Origin: RBG-13-68-16 sp041494245
Lineage (GTDB): Bacteria; Acidobacteriota; Thermoanaerobaculia; Thermoanaerobaculales; Thermoanaerobaculaceae
Length of the DNA: 64,000 bases
Assembly (NCBI GenBank): GCA_041494245.1
Contig: JBGQAK010000004.1
Location: 62,001 to 126,000 of the forward strand
Direction: 5' to 3'
The notes beneath the pieces were generated by a model. That model worked only from the letters and a program-made list of their open reading frames with translations. It searched no databases and was not told the origin of the DNA. This document shows, in pieces, positions 1 through 7,616 of this stretch. Every line of letters begins with the position of its first letter. Position 1 is the stretch's first letter. The translations under genes and the position numbers were made by a program.

Positions 1-2
1 AC

Positions 3-128
3 CTCCTCTCCGCGATGGGACAGATCGTCCCGCTCTCCACCACGATGGCCGAGCAGATCAAGGCCATCCGCTCGTGGGCGCGCACACGGGCCCTCCCCGC
101 CACCACTCCAGGCCGCCCTGAGATGTGA
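3..128 (+). CDS. C-terminal end of an unidentified protein (5' end outside window)
   Basis: The plus-strand frame from base 3 is open to a TGA at 126-128 and encodes about 41 residues. They include a segment reading QIVPLSTTMAEQIKAIRSWA, which looks like ordinary coding sequence with G/C-rich third positions. The start lies outside the window. I do not recognise the family. The next gene on this side (258-1589) is convergent. Confidence 0.5.
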   Translation, partial: LLSAMGQIVPLSTTMAEQIKAIRSWARTRALPATTPGRPEM

Positions 129-257
129 CCATGGCTCGCCTGGCGGGCCGTGGTCATCCTGATAGCGCCGCAGGAGGCGCAGGGCGTGCGCAATAGAACC
201 TCAACGCGCCGGCCAGCCAGCGGCCGGCCGCTACACCGCGTTTCTTGCGATCGTTGT

Positions 258-1589
258 CTATTTGACCGGGGCGGTGGGGGGCGGTGTGGGAACCGGCGGT
301 GCGTCCGCCGGTGGCACGAGTCCGTCGCGCAGGAGGATGACGTTGGCCTCCGCGTCCGAGGAGGAGAGCGGTGGCGCGCACCGGTGCGGCAGGCCGCCCC
401 CCTCGCGGTCCAGGAAACCGATCACCCATTGCTCCTCGGCGCGTCGCGATCCCTTGAGCTTGCCGGCCGCGTTGGGCACCGCCACGCAGAAGAGGTACTC
501 CCCTTTCGCGGTCTTGGCGAACCCCGCGAGGACCGCGACCCCGCCGTCGGTGTTGGTCAGCGTGCCGGTCTTGCCGATCACCGACGTCGTGTTGGGCCCG
601 TTGGCAAGCAGGGGGAAGAAGCGCGTCACGGTGCCCGGGTCACACCCCGCGACCGGCAACACGTTCTCCACCGGGACCCCAAGACGCTGGCAGCTCTGCA
701 GGAACTCCCGCAGGAGACGCACGATGATCCACGGCGTGAGGCGGTTACTGCCGAGGCCGGAGGTGGTCCCGAGCTGGATGGACTCGCGCGGCGCCTGACA
801 GCGCGTGGCGATCATGTCCGCGAGGTCCTCCGTCGAGCCCAGGCCCACGGCCACCCGCTCGATGTCGTTGTTCGAATAGCAGTCGAACCGGCGCAGGATC
901 TCGGGTAACGGCTGCGAGCGGTGCACGACCAGCATCTCGCCCTGCAACACGTCGCCGTTCGCCCCGACGCCTCCGGCCACCGCCACGCGCGGCGGGCGGT
1001 TCGCCTTCAGGCCCCGCCGCGCCGCAAACTCGCGCCAGGTCGAGCGGGTGGCGCCGTTCCACCTCTTGGGATCGAGGCCCTGGCGCAGGCGTGCGGCCAT
1101 GAGCTGGGCGCGCCTGATCGGGTCGGGGTTCCTGCCGGCGGACCCGTTCTCCCAGCCCATCCAGAACTTCTGGTTCACGATGATAGCCCCGGTAACGCGC
1201 TCCACGGCCACCTCGTTGAGCGCCTGCGCGACGAGGAAGGCGTTCTCGACGTGAAAATCGGGATCGCCCGAACCCAGCACCACGAGGTCGCCGTGCAGGA
1301 CGCGCTGCCCGCGGTCGATGGTGCCGCGCGCAAAGAACCGCGTCTCGTAGCGGAAGTCCGGGCCGAGCCGCTCGAGCGCCCACAGCGACGTCGCGATTTT
1401 GACCACCGAGGCGGGGTTGATCGGCGCGTCCCCCCGGTGCGACTCCACGAGCTGGCCGTCCAGCGTCTCGACGTGCCAGACGAGCTCGACGGGGCGGCTG
1501 CGGCGCCGGGGGCGGGTAGCGCCGTCCGCGGCCTCTACGAGCGCAACGAGGCTAAGGGCCAGCGTGACGAGGGCAAGCGCACGTCTCAC
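258..1589 (-). CDS. dacB: D-alanyl-D-alanine carboxypeptidase/endopeptidase, peptidase S13 (PBP4/DacB type)
   Basis: 443 residues with an N-terminal signal peptide, so periplasmic. All three penicilloyl-serine transferase motifs are visible: SVVK at residues 61-64 (nucleophile Ser61, Lys64), SNN at 239-241 and KTG at 340-342. The spacing between the first and second motif (about 175 residues) fits the S13 family, which carries an extra domain there. Such enzymes trim the terminal D-Ala of peptidoglycan stem peptides or cut cross-links. The C-terminus is a short proline-rich tail. The start is a GTG (1587-1589) with no ribosome site; a TACAAT box 8 nt upstream predicts a leaderless mRNA, which supports this start. 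The gene is slightly short for DacB but complete. Confidence 0.88.
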   Translation of the reverse strand: MRRALALVTLALSLVALVEAADGATRPRRRSRPVELVWHVETLDGQLVESHRGDAPINPASVVKIATSLWALERLGPDFRYETRFFARGTIDRGQRVLHGDLVVLGSGDPDFHVENAFLVAQALNEVAVERVTGAIIVNQKFWMGWENGSAGRNPDPIRRAQLMAARLRQGLDPKRWNGATRSTWREFAARRGLKANRPPRVAVAGGVGANGDVLQGEMLVVHRSQPLPEILRRFDCYSNNDIERVAVGLGSTEDLADMIATRCQAPRESIQLGTTSGLGSNRLTPWIIVRLLREFLQSCQRLGVPVENVLPVAGCDPGTVTRFFPLLANGPNTTSVIGKTGTLTNTDGGVAVLAGFAKTAKGEYLFCVAVPNAAGKLKGSRRAEEQWVIGFLDREGGGLPHRCAPPLSSSDAEANVILLRDGLVPPADAPPVPTPPPTAPVK

Positions 1590-1597
1590 AGCTGTGC

Positions 1598-1603
1598 ATT
1601 GTA
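1598..1603 (-). promoter_or_regulatory. -10 box for leaderless dacB mRNA
   Basis: TACAAT on the minus strand, 8 nt before the GTG start of dacB. With usual -10 geometry the transcript would start 2 nt before the start codon. No convincing -35 is seen. Confidence 0.5.
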
Positions 1604-1681
1604 CCCGACGAGCACGGAAGGCGGCGATCTTGGCATTCGCCGCCGATTCGGCTACGTTGATGAGGTTCGTCCGGAGGGGCC

Positions 1682-2038
1682 ATGAGCGACATCGATGAAT
1701 TCATCTCCGCGCGGCGGGAGGCCAACGCCGTGGTCCTTGGCCAGGACCACCTCGGCATCAAGCGCTTCTTCAACCTCGACGAGGCTGCGTACCACGACGG
1801 CGCTCTGCCAGGCAGGGTCAAGGAGCTGCTCGGCCTCGCCTCGTCGCTGGTGCTGCGCTGCGACGACTGCGTGGACTACCACCTGATCCAGTGCGTGAAG
1901 GCCGGCTGGAGCACCGCCGAAATCGTCGACGCCCTCAACGTGGGGCTCGTCGTCGGGGGCTCCATCGTGATCCCGCACCTGCGCCATGCCGTGAAGACCC
2001 TCGAGGAACTCCAGGGGCGCACCGACCTCGACGTGTAG
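1682..2038 (+). CDS. Carboxymuconolactone decarboxylase / AhpD-like family protein
   Basis: 118 residues, mostly helical. The AhpD-type redox signature is present as C60-D-D-C63 followed by His67 (RCDDCVDYH). In AhpD this Cys-x-x-Cys plus His is the peroxidase/disulfide reductase centre, so a role in reducing peroxides or organic substrates is likely, though decarboxylase-type members share the fold. The ATG follows a GGAGGGG ribosome site with 2-3 nt spacing. It is transcribed divergently from dacB and converges on the deacetylase gene. No partner peroxiredoxin is nearby, so the physiological substrate is unknown. Confidence 0.8.
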   Translation: MSDIDEFISARREANAVVLGQDHLGIKRFFNLDEAAYHDGALPGRVKELLGLASSLVLRCDDCVDYHLIQCVKAGWSTAEIVDALNVGLVVGGSIVIPHLRHAVKTLEELQGRTDLDV

Positions 2039-2056
2039 CCGGTCGGAGCCGCGGCT

Positions 2057-3928
2057 TCAGCGCTCGTGCGCCGGTGGTGCCTCGCCTCGGGCAAGCGTGA
2101 GCTCAAGCTGCGCGCGTGCTGCGTCCACGGCCGCCTCGTACTCCGGGCCCTGGGTGTGGAGGCGCATGCGTGCGGTCGTGGCCAGCACGACGGGCCACCC
2201 CTGCCAGCGGACGGGCTGGCCGGTCCTGGCGTCCATGACGCGTCCGTCGTCCACCGCCTGCGAGGCCGCCTCGAGCGGCATCTCGCGGAGGATGTCCCCG
2301 AACGCTCGGAACAGCGCCTCGGCCGGTGGGTCCAGGAAGCGCGTGAAGCGCCGGCACAGCACCGCCACGTGGTAGTGGTTGGGGTGGAAGAGGATTCCGT
2401 CGAGCGACAGCGCCTCGGAGATCACGACCAGCCAACCGAAGAACTCCTGCAGCATGCCGAGCCCGGGGTGGTGCTGGCCGGGGAGCGCCGGCCGGCCCTC
2501 GCCGAACTGTTCTCTAGGGTTCTGCAGCAGCATCCACTCGAGGTGCAGCACCTCGAACCCGGGGACCTCGCGGGTGCTCCGCCGTACCCGCAGCTCCACC
2601 AGCAGCTCGCGGCGCTCGTCGTCCCCGAAGATCCTGACCGTCTGTCCCAGCGGGTGGTCGAGCTCGAGGTGCACCAACGGCGTCTTGAAGCCGCGGGCGC
2701 GCAGCTGCTGGAGGATGCCGAAGCGTTCCAGGAGGAGCTCCACCCCGACCTTCGAGAAGTAGTCGAGGAACCGGGTGTGGTGCGGCATACCGGGAAAGAT
2801 CCCCACCAGGTCCTCCTCGGTGAGATCCCATCCGCCGCGGCTCTCGAGCGACGTCAGGCGGGCGGGGTCGAGGGTGGCCTTGATCTGCCGGAAGCGCAGC
2901 AGCGTCAGCTCCTCGTTGCTGGGCGGCTCGATGGCCGTTCCGGTCAGCAGCCAGGAGAAGAATCTCCCCGAGTAGCGCCACGCGCCGTCCCCGTAGCCGC
3001 CGCCGAGGACCACCACCAACAGCACGTTGCTGCGGCGCACCAGCTCAACCACGAAGCGGTCGCGGGCGAGCATCCCGTCCGAGCTGATCTTCCAGTTGCC
3101 GATGGCATCGTCCCTGGCAGCGTCGCAGCCGGCCAGGTAGATCACCAGCCCGGGACGCACCGAGTCGAACACCGGCGGGAGCTCCTTGACCAGCGTGCCC
3201 AGGTAGAGCTCGTCGCCGACACCGGCGCCCAGCGCAAGGCTGGTGGACGCCACGGCCTCGGTGCTGCCCCAGTGCTCGTTGTGGATCGAGAACGTGTGAA
3301 CCGTCGGGTCAGAGGCAAAGATCTCCCTCGTCCCGTTGCCGTCGTGGAGGTCGAGGTCCACCACTAGTACCGGCTCCGCGAACCCGCGCTGGCGCAGACG
3401 CGCGACCGCGACCGCGATGTCGTTGAACACACAGAACCCCGCGCCGCTTCTGGGTCCGGCGTGGTGGAAGCCGCCTCCGAGGTTGACCGCGATGCAGCGG
3501 TTGGCGAGCGCCCAGCGGGTGGCCTGGATCGTTCCGCCCACCATCAGGCGCTGGAGGTCGAGCACCTGCTCCACCTCGTCGTCGCTCACCTCGACGCCGA
3601 GGATGCCCCCCACGTTTTCGGGGCGCTGGAGCGCATCCAGGTACCCCGGCTCGTGGACCAGCAGGATGTTCTTGAGCGCGGCCGGGCGCGGCAGCGAGAT
3701 CTCCTCCCGACGGATGAGCCTCTCGTTGTTGAGGAACGCTAGGATGCGATCGGCGCGCAGCGGGTCGAGCGGGACACCGGCGGTGTGGCGCTCGTACGCC
3801 GGGTCGTAGACGAAGCGCACGCTGGGCGGCCGGACCTTGTACCGCAGCCTCCGCCACCCTCGCCGCAGGGCGCGCGGCACGCCGGAGCCCCAAGACGCGG
3901 CGCCCTGTCTGGTGCCCGCAGGCCGCAT
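2057..3928 (-). CDS. Histone-deacetylase-like amidohydrolase with a long uncharacterised C-terminal region
   Basis: 623 residues. Residues about 35-345 form an arginase/deacetylase-fold HDAC domain: catalytic His155-His156 in GGGFHHA, FNDIAVA, zinc ligands Asp193 and His195 in DLDLHDGNGT, the third ligand Asp269 in AGCD, and the transition-state Tyr312 in LGGGYG. All residues needed for catalysis are present. Bacterial members remove acetyl groups from polyamines, acetoin-related substrates or proteins. Residues about 350-623 are extra and match no domain I can name; they contain two His-rich spots (HHPGLG near 486 and HPNHYH near 515). The ATG (3926-3928) is placed by a TATACT box exactly 6 nt upstream, predicting a leaderless transcript. 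It converges with the AhpD-like gene. Confidence 0.85.
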   Translation of the reverse strand: MRPAGTRQGAASWGSGVPRALRRGWRRLRYKVRPPSVRFVYDPAYERHTAGVPLDPLRADRILAFLNNERLIRREEISLPRPAALKNILLVHEPGYLDALQRPENVGGILGVEVSDDEVEQVLDLQRLMVGGTIQATRWALANRCIAVNLGGGFHHAGPRSGAGFCVFNDIAVAVARLRQRGFAEPVLVVDLDLHDGNGTREIFASDPTVHTFSIHNEHWGSTEAVASTSLALGAGVGDELYLGTLVKELPPVFDSVRPGLVIYLAGCDAARDDAIGNWKISSDGMLARDRFVVELVRRSNVLLVVVLGGGYGDGAWRYSGRFFSWLLTGTAIEPPSNEELTLLRFRQIKATLDPARLTSLESRGGWDLTEEDLVGIFPGMPHHTRFLDYFSKVGVELLLERFGILQQLRARGFKTPLVHLELDHPLGQTVRIFGDDERRELLVELRVRRSTREVPGFEVLHLEWMLLQNPREQFGEGRPALPGQHHPGLGMLQEFFGWLVVISEALSLDGILFHPNHYHVAVLCRRFTRFLDPPAEALFRAFGDILREMPLEAASQAVDDGRVMDARTGQPVRWQGWPVVLATTARMRLHTQGPEYEAAVDAARAQLELTLARGEAPPAHER

Positions 3929-3934
3929 GCGAGG

Positions 3935-3940
3935 AGTATA
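3935..3940 (-). promoter_or_regulatory. -10 box for leaderless HDAC-like gene
   Basis: TATACT on the minus strand, 6 nt before the ATG. The predicted +1 is the A of the start codon. There is no ribosome site. Confidence 0.5.
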
Positions 3941-4096
3941 TGCGGCGGCGTCCCCTCCCGGGCCGGTTGCATCCCAATGTGATGGGGTTCACACGGTTTT
4001 GGGCTGACACCCGGCGATGCTCTCGTAGCCTGGGCCCACGGTGCTCCGGCACCGGTCTTCATCAGCCCACGCAAGGTGAGAAGGGAGCGGAACCAA

Positions 4097-4873
4097 ATGA
4101 GCGCACGATTGCTTCTCGTTGCAGGCTGCCTTGCGGCCCTTGGCGGCCCGGCATCGGCGCAGGTGCTCGAGCTCGAAGGGAGGTACTAGCCGGCCACGCT
4201 GGCCTCCACCGTGCGCGTTACGGGTGCGCACGGCGAGGTACCGGCCGACCTCGCCACCATCGACCTTAAGGGCGACCTCGGCCTCAGGGACAAGAAACTG
4301 ACGGACTGGCGGGTCACGCTGTTTACCGGGCCGAGGAGCAGGCTGCGCGTGGCCTACGTGAAGATGGACTACAACGCCGACCAAGAGGTGCAGCGGACCT
4401 TTGTGTTCAACGGCCAGCCGTTCACGGTCGGGACGAGGGTCGTGACCGCCCTTCGCCTCGACTACTGGCGTTTCGGCTGGATCTGGGAGTTCGTGGGCCG
4501 ACCATCGTCCAAGGTCAGGTTCGGCACGCTGATCGAGGCCAAGACCATCTCGGTCGACACCTCCCTCTCCGCGCCCAACCTCATCCCACCGGTCGCCGAA
4601 AAGAAGAAGCTCAGCGGGACGCTGCCCACCCTCGGGGTGGTCCTCGACATCAACCCCACGCCCACGGTCGACATCTTCGCGGAGGTCTCCGGAATCCGCT
4701 GGGGCGACAAGGGCCACACCCTCGACGGCGAGGCGGGGGTCAGGCTGATCCTGGGTTCTCATGCTGTCCTCGATGCAGGCTACAGGACCTTCGATCTTGA
4801 GATCACCGACGATCCCGACTTCGCCAAGCTGAAGAACTCGGGCCCGTACGTGGGTCTCGGAGTGCGCTTCTAG
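4097..4873 (+). pseudogene. Outer-membrane beta-barrel-type protein interrupted by an in-frame amber codon
   Basis: A ribosome site (GGAGCGG) precedes the ATG at 4097, which opens a clear signal peptide ending in GGPASAQ. About eight residues of mature protein follow (LELEGRY), then a TAG at 4187-4189. The same frame then continues without a stop to 4873: about 228 residues of alternating amphipathic strands ending in GPYVGLGVRF, with the terminal Phe typical of BamA-recognised barrels. A single G-to-A change from TGG (Trp) would explain the stop, because GRYW fits the flanking sequence. It may be a real nonsense mutation, a sequencing error or suppressed amber. The next start downstream (GTG 4211) lacks a signal peptide, so the shorter ORF is unlikely to be functional as a barrel. 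Confidence 0.75.
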
Positions 4874-5089
4874 CCCTGTCAACGGCGCCGTCAGAGGTAG
4901 TCTCGGAGCAGGAGAGGTGGTACCCGCACCGCGGGGTCGGGCAGAGCAGCTTGCACGAGCGGTCGGTCAGTGCGGCGCCGCATTTGGGGCAGGTGCGCAG
5001 CGGGGCGCGGTCGCGCCCTGCGAGCCGCGGCCCGGGCGCCTGATTGGGCGGTTCTGCTTCTCGCGCCGGGGCACCTTTCGTGCGCTCAT
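4870..5089 (-). pseudogene. Small zinc-ribbon protein gene, apparently frameshifted
   Basis: On the minus strand, one frame ending in TAG at 4870-4872 encodes a clear zinc ribbon: CPKCGAALTDRSCKLLCP, then RCGYHLSCSE, i.e. two CxxC-like knuckles (CPKC and CPTPRC). This frame has no ATG and no good alternative start. An ATG at 5087-5089 opens a basic N-terminus (MSARKVPRREKQNRPIR) in a neighbouring frame that runs into a stop within the ribbon. The simplest reading is one small gene with a one-base frameshift between about 5000 and 5060. Its stop overlaps the barrel gene's stop by 3 nt (convergent). Function unknown; the ribbon could bind zinc, nucleic acid or a partner protein. Confidence 0.45.
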
Positions 5090-5209
5090 CGCCCCGAACG
5101 CAGCCGGGGACGGCGATACCGTCAAGATAGTGACCCAGATTTGTTTGGCGTCAACGCCAAAACCCGGGGGGTGTCGCGGGAACGATGTTTCCGTCCGCGG
5201 CCCGGTCGC

Positions 5210-6499
5210 TCAAGCCTTGGGCGAGGCGCTCGGCGGCGTCGGCCCCTTTTTCGAGCGCGTCAGCTTGTCTTCGTACATCCTCGAGTCGGCGAGACGGAGG
5301 CACTCGGCGAGTGACTCGCCCTGGTCGGCGGTGGCGAGGCCGAGGGAGAAGTGCACGGAGGGGAACTCGGAGCGAGAGCCCTGGGCGTCCTCGTTGGCGC
5401 GGACGCGCGCCAGCACCGCCTCACCGGCCTGGGCGCTCGCCCCGGGGAGGAGCACGCCGAACTCATCGCCGCCGATCCTCGCCACGACGTCGCCCGGCCG
5501 GAACGCCTTCCGCAGGAGGTCGGCGGCCTGCCGCAGCAGCTCGTCGCCGGCCGCGTGGCCGAGCCGGTCGTTGATCGACTTGAGGCCGTCCACGTCGGCG
5601 ACCACGATGCTGATGGGGAAGTGCCTCCCCTTGGCGAGGCGAGCCATCTCCTCCTCGAAGAAGAGGCGATTAAACAGGTTGGTGAGCGGGTCGTGGGCGG
5701 AGAGGTAGCGGAGCTTCTCCTCCAGGCGCTTGCGCGCGGTGATGTCCTGGATCACGGCCATGCCGGCGACGACGTCGCCGCCGTCGTCCCTCACAGGGCG
5801 GATCTGCAGGTAGTAGATGCGCTCGTCGAACGGCACCTCGATGTTCGAGTCGTGCCCCGCCAGAACGACGTGCAGGTTGGCCTCAACCAGCGCGAACGTC
5901 CGTGCGGGCAGGAGCGCTGCCAGGGCACGACCCTCCAGCGACTCCTTCGGGAAGCCGGCCAGCGCCAGCACCGCGCTCTCCGCCACGACGAGCCGCAGGT
6001 CGGAGTCGAACAGCACGACGGCGCCCTCGGGGAAGTTGCGGATCAGGGTCCGGTAGTGTGCTTCCCTGGAACGCACCTCCTCCTCGACCCGTTTGCGCTC
6101 GGTAATGTCGAGCACGACCGCGTCCAGGCTCACCACCGCGCCGCCAACGTCCGCAGCCGCGTGCCCGAAAAGGGACACCCATGCGGGCCTCCCGTCCTTG
6201 CGGCGGATGCGGAACTCGGCGGAAACGCTCGGGGCCGTGGCCAGCTTGGAGAGCAGTTCATCGCGCTCGGCGTGGTCGAGCAGCAGGTCGGCGAGGTTGA
6301 CCCCCTGCGCCTCGCGGGGCGTCTCGAAACCCAGCACGCCTGCCGCGGTCTGGTTGGCCTCCACGATGCAGGCGGCCGGCGTCAGGCGGAGAACGCCCAC
6401 CGACAGGCTCGCCAGATGCGCGTCGTCGGGCCCCTTGGCCGGTTTCGCGGCCGCCCGGCGCACGCGTCCCGTGCCACGCCTCAGCGGGCGAGGTTCCAT
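5210..6499 (-). CDS. PAS-PAS-GGDEF diguanylate cyclase
   Basis: 429 residues from the ATG at 6497-6499. Two PAS domains (about 25-150 and 155-270, each closing with the usual DITERK/DITARK linker) precede a GGDEF domain with the active-site motif RIGGDEFGVLLP. An RPGD five residues before GGDEF matches the RxxD inhibitory site, so product inhibition by c-di-GMP is likely. There are no membrane segments, so it should be a soluble sensor that makes c-di-GMP. An upstream ATG (6562) would place a perfect TATAAT inside the ORF; using it as a promoter for a leaderless mRNA selects the shorter start. Likely monocistronic. Confidence 0.87.
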   Translation of the reverse strand: MEPRPLRRGTGRVRRAAAKPAKGPDDAHLASLSVGVLRLTPAACIVEANQTAAGVLGFETPREAQGVNLADLLLDHAERDELLSKLATAPSVSAEFRIRRKDGRPAWVSLFGHAAADVGGAVVSLDAVVLDITERKRVEEEVRSREAHYRTLIRNFPEGAVVLFDSDLRLVVAESAVLALAGFPKESLEGRALAALLPARTFALVEANLHVVLAGHDSNIEVPFDERIYYLQIRPVRDDGGDVVAGMAVIQDITARKRLEEKLRYLSAHDPLTNLFNRLFFEEEMARLAKGRHFPISIVVADVDGLKSINDRLGHAAGDELLRQAADLLRKAFRPGDVVARIGGDEFGVLLPGASAQAGEAVLARVRANEDAQGSRSEFPSVHFSLGLATADQGESLAECLRLADSRMYEDKLTRSKKGPTPPSASPKA

Positions 6500-6506
6500 T
6501 AGTGAA

Positions 6507-6512
6507 ATTATA
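6507..6512 (-). promoter_or_regulatory. Consensus TATAAT -10 box for leaderless GGDEF gene
   Basis: TATAAT on the minus strand, 7 nt before the ATG at 6499. The predicted +1 is one base before the start codon. The -35 region is poor. Confidence 0.55.
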
Positions 6513-6634
6513 CAAGACGAGTCCGAGTCTACGTTTGCGGCGCAGGGCGTCGGGCGGTGCACATGACCGTTGCCGCCCGCAGCCCGGCAACCCAGATGTG
6601 TCGTCTTAGTGAGGCGCGCGCCGCGGCGCCGAGG

Positions 6635-7360
6635 TCAGTGGAGGCTCGGCACGAGGGTCGGCGCACCCGAGCGCGCGTCGATCACCGAGGCGAAGGCGAA
6701 GAACGGCACGGTGCCGGTCACCTCGGCGCGCAGGTTCTCGCCGCGGGGGACGCCCAGGGCGTGGAGGGCGTCATCGAGCTGAATGTAGCCTCCGCCGGAG
6801 AGCCGGTACGACTCGTCTCCGACCACCTCGCCGCGCTGCGTAAGGAGGCGCACACGCAAGACACCGTGGTCGGGAGATGGGTTGAAGAGCGCGATGTTGG
6901 TGCGGAATTGCGGCGTGCGGCGCAGGCCTATGAGTTGGGCGATGTCGCCCGGCCTCGTGGCCGCGCTCTTCGGCAACGCCGGGATCCCCTGCCCGAAGGA
7001 GCCACGCCCGGCGGCGTTGAAGACCCGCGTGAAGATGACCACGCCGGGCGTGGTCACAACCCGCAGGACGCCGACGCTCCCCTCAGGCACCAGGTCGTTG
7101 CGGTACACCGTGGCGCCCGGCGGGAGGTCCTCCAGGGCCGGATCCGCCCGCAGCCCATCGAGGTTGGCCTGACCACCCGGGAGGAAGACCACGGCATAGC
7201 CACCCGTGGTCGAGCTGGTGTTGCTGATCCACACCTCGGTGTTCCACCACGCCCCATCCAGCCCCTGCTTCTGGCCGACCATCGGGACGAAGTACTCCTC
7301 GGCCCCCGCCACGCCAGCCGCCAGAAGAACCAGGGCGCCGAGCAATGTGCGCCGCATCAC
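6635..7360 (-). CDS. Secreted protein of unknown function
   Basis: 241 residues with a signal peptide (MRRTLLGALVLLAAGVAGAE). The mature part is beta-rich and contains motifs such as NTEVWISN, FTRVFN and TNIALFNPSP. From memory, secreted beta-sandwich proteins with these short motifs are abundant in Acidobacteriota, but no function is known. It is divergent from the M28 peptidase operon. The start is either a GTG (7358-7360), with a TATTCT box 5 nt upstream predicting a leaderless mRNA, or the ATG directly after it; they differ by one residue. Confidence 0.75.
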   Translation of the reverse strand: MMRRTLLGALVLLAAGVAGAEEYFVPMVGQKQGLDGAWWNTEVWISNTSSTTGGYAVVFLPGGQANLDGLRADPALEDLPPGATVYRNDLVPEGSVGVLRVVTTPGVVIFTRVFNAAGRGSFGQGIPALPKSAATRPGDIAQLIGLRRTPQFRTNIALFNPSPDHGVLRVRLLTQRGEVVGDESYRLSGGGYIQLDDALHALGVPRGENLRAEVTGTVPFFAFASVIDARSGAPTLVPSLH

Positions 7361-7365
7361 ATCTC

Positions 7366-7371
7366 AGAATA
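7366..7371 (-). promoter_or_regulatory. -10 box for leaderless secreted-protein gene
   Basis: TATTCT on the minus strand, 5 nt before the GTG start at 7360. Confidence 0.45.
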
Positions 7372-7417
7372 GTGCCCCACTTTCTCGAGCGCAAGGGAAG
7401 GCGGGAAACCACTGTGC

Positions 7418-7529
7418 TAGCATCCGCGAGGTGCTGCGGCGGCTGTGACTTAGCCCTCTCCCCGGGGGACGGCCCGGAACGTCCCGGGGCGGCACGCCGG
7501 CGCACCCCTGCCGGCGGACGGCAGGGGTG
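7418..7529 (+). promoter_or_regulatory. Leader of the M28-aroC-ispH operon: -10 box, six-codon ORF, strong hairpin
   Basis: TAGCAT (7418-7423) lies 7 nt before a GTG that opens a six-codon ORF (GTG CTG CGG CGG CTG TGA, 7431-7448). About 55 nt later there is a perfect 11-bp inverted repeat, 7503-7513 with 7519-7529, around a 5-nt loop, with no U-run after it. The M28 gene begins 87 nt further on. The arrangement could be a regulated leader, but the promoter has no clear -35 and the tiny ORF could be chance. Confidence 0.35.
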
Positions 7530-7616
7530 GACGAAACAGCCCGGAACGGCCGTCGCCGCAGCAAGATGGGGGATCATGCCCGGCTTGGCGGGCATGGCCT
7601 CCCGCGCGGAGGCGTG

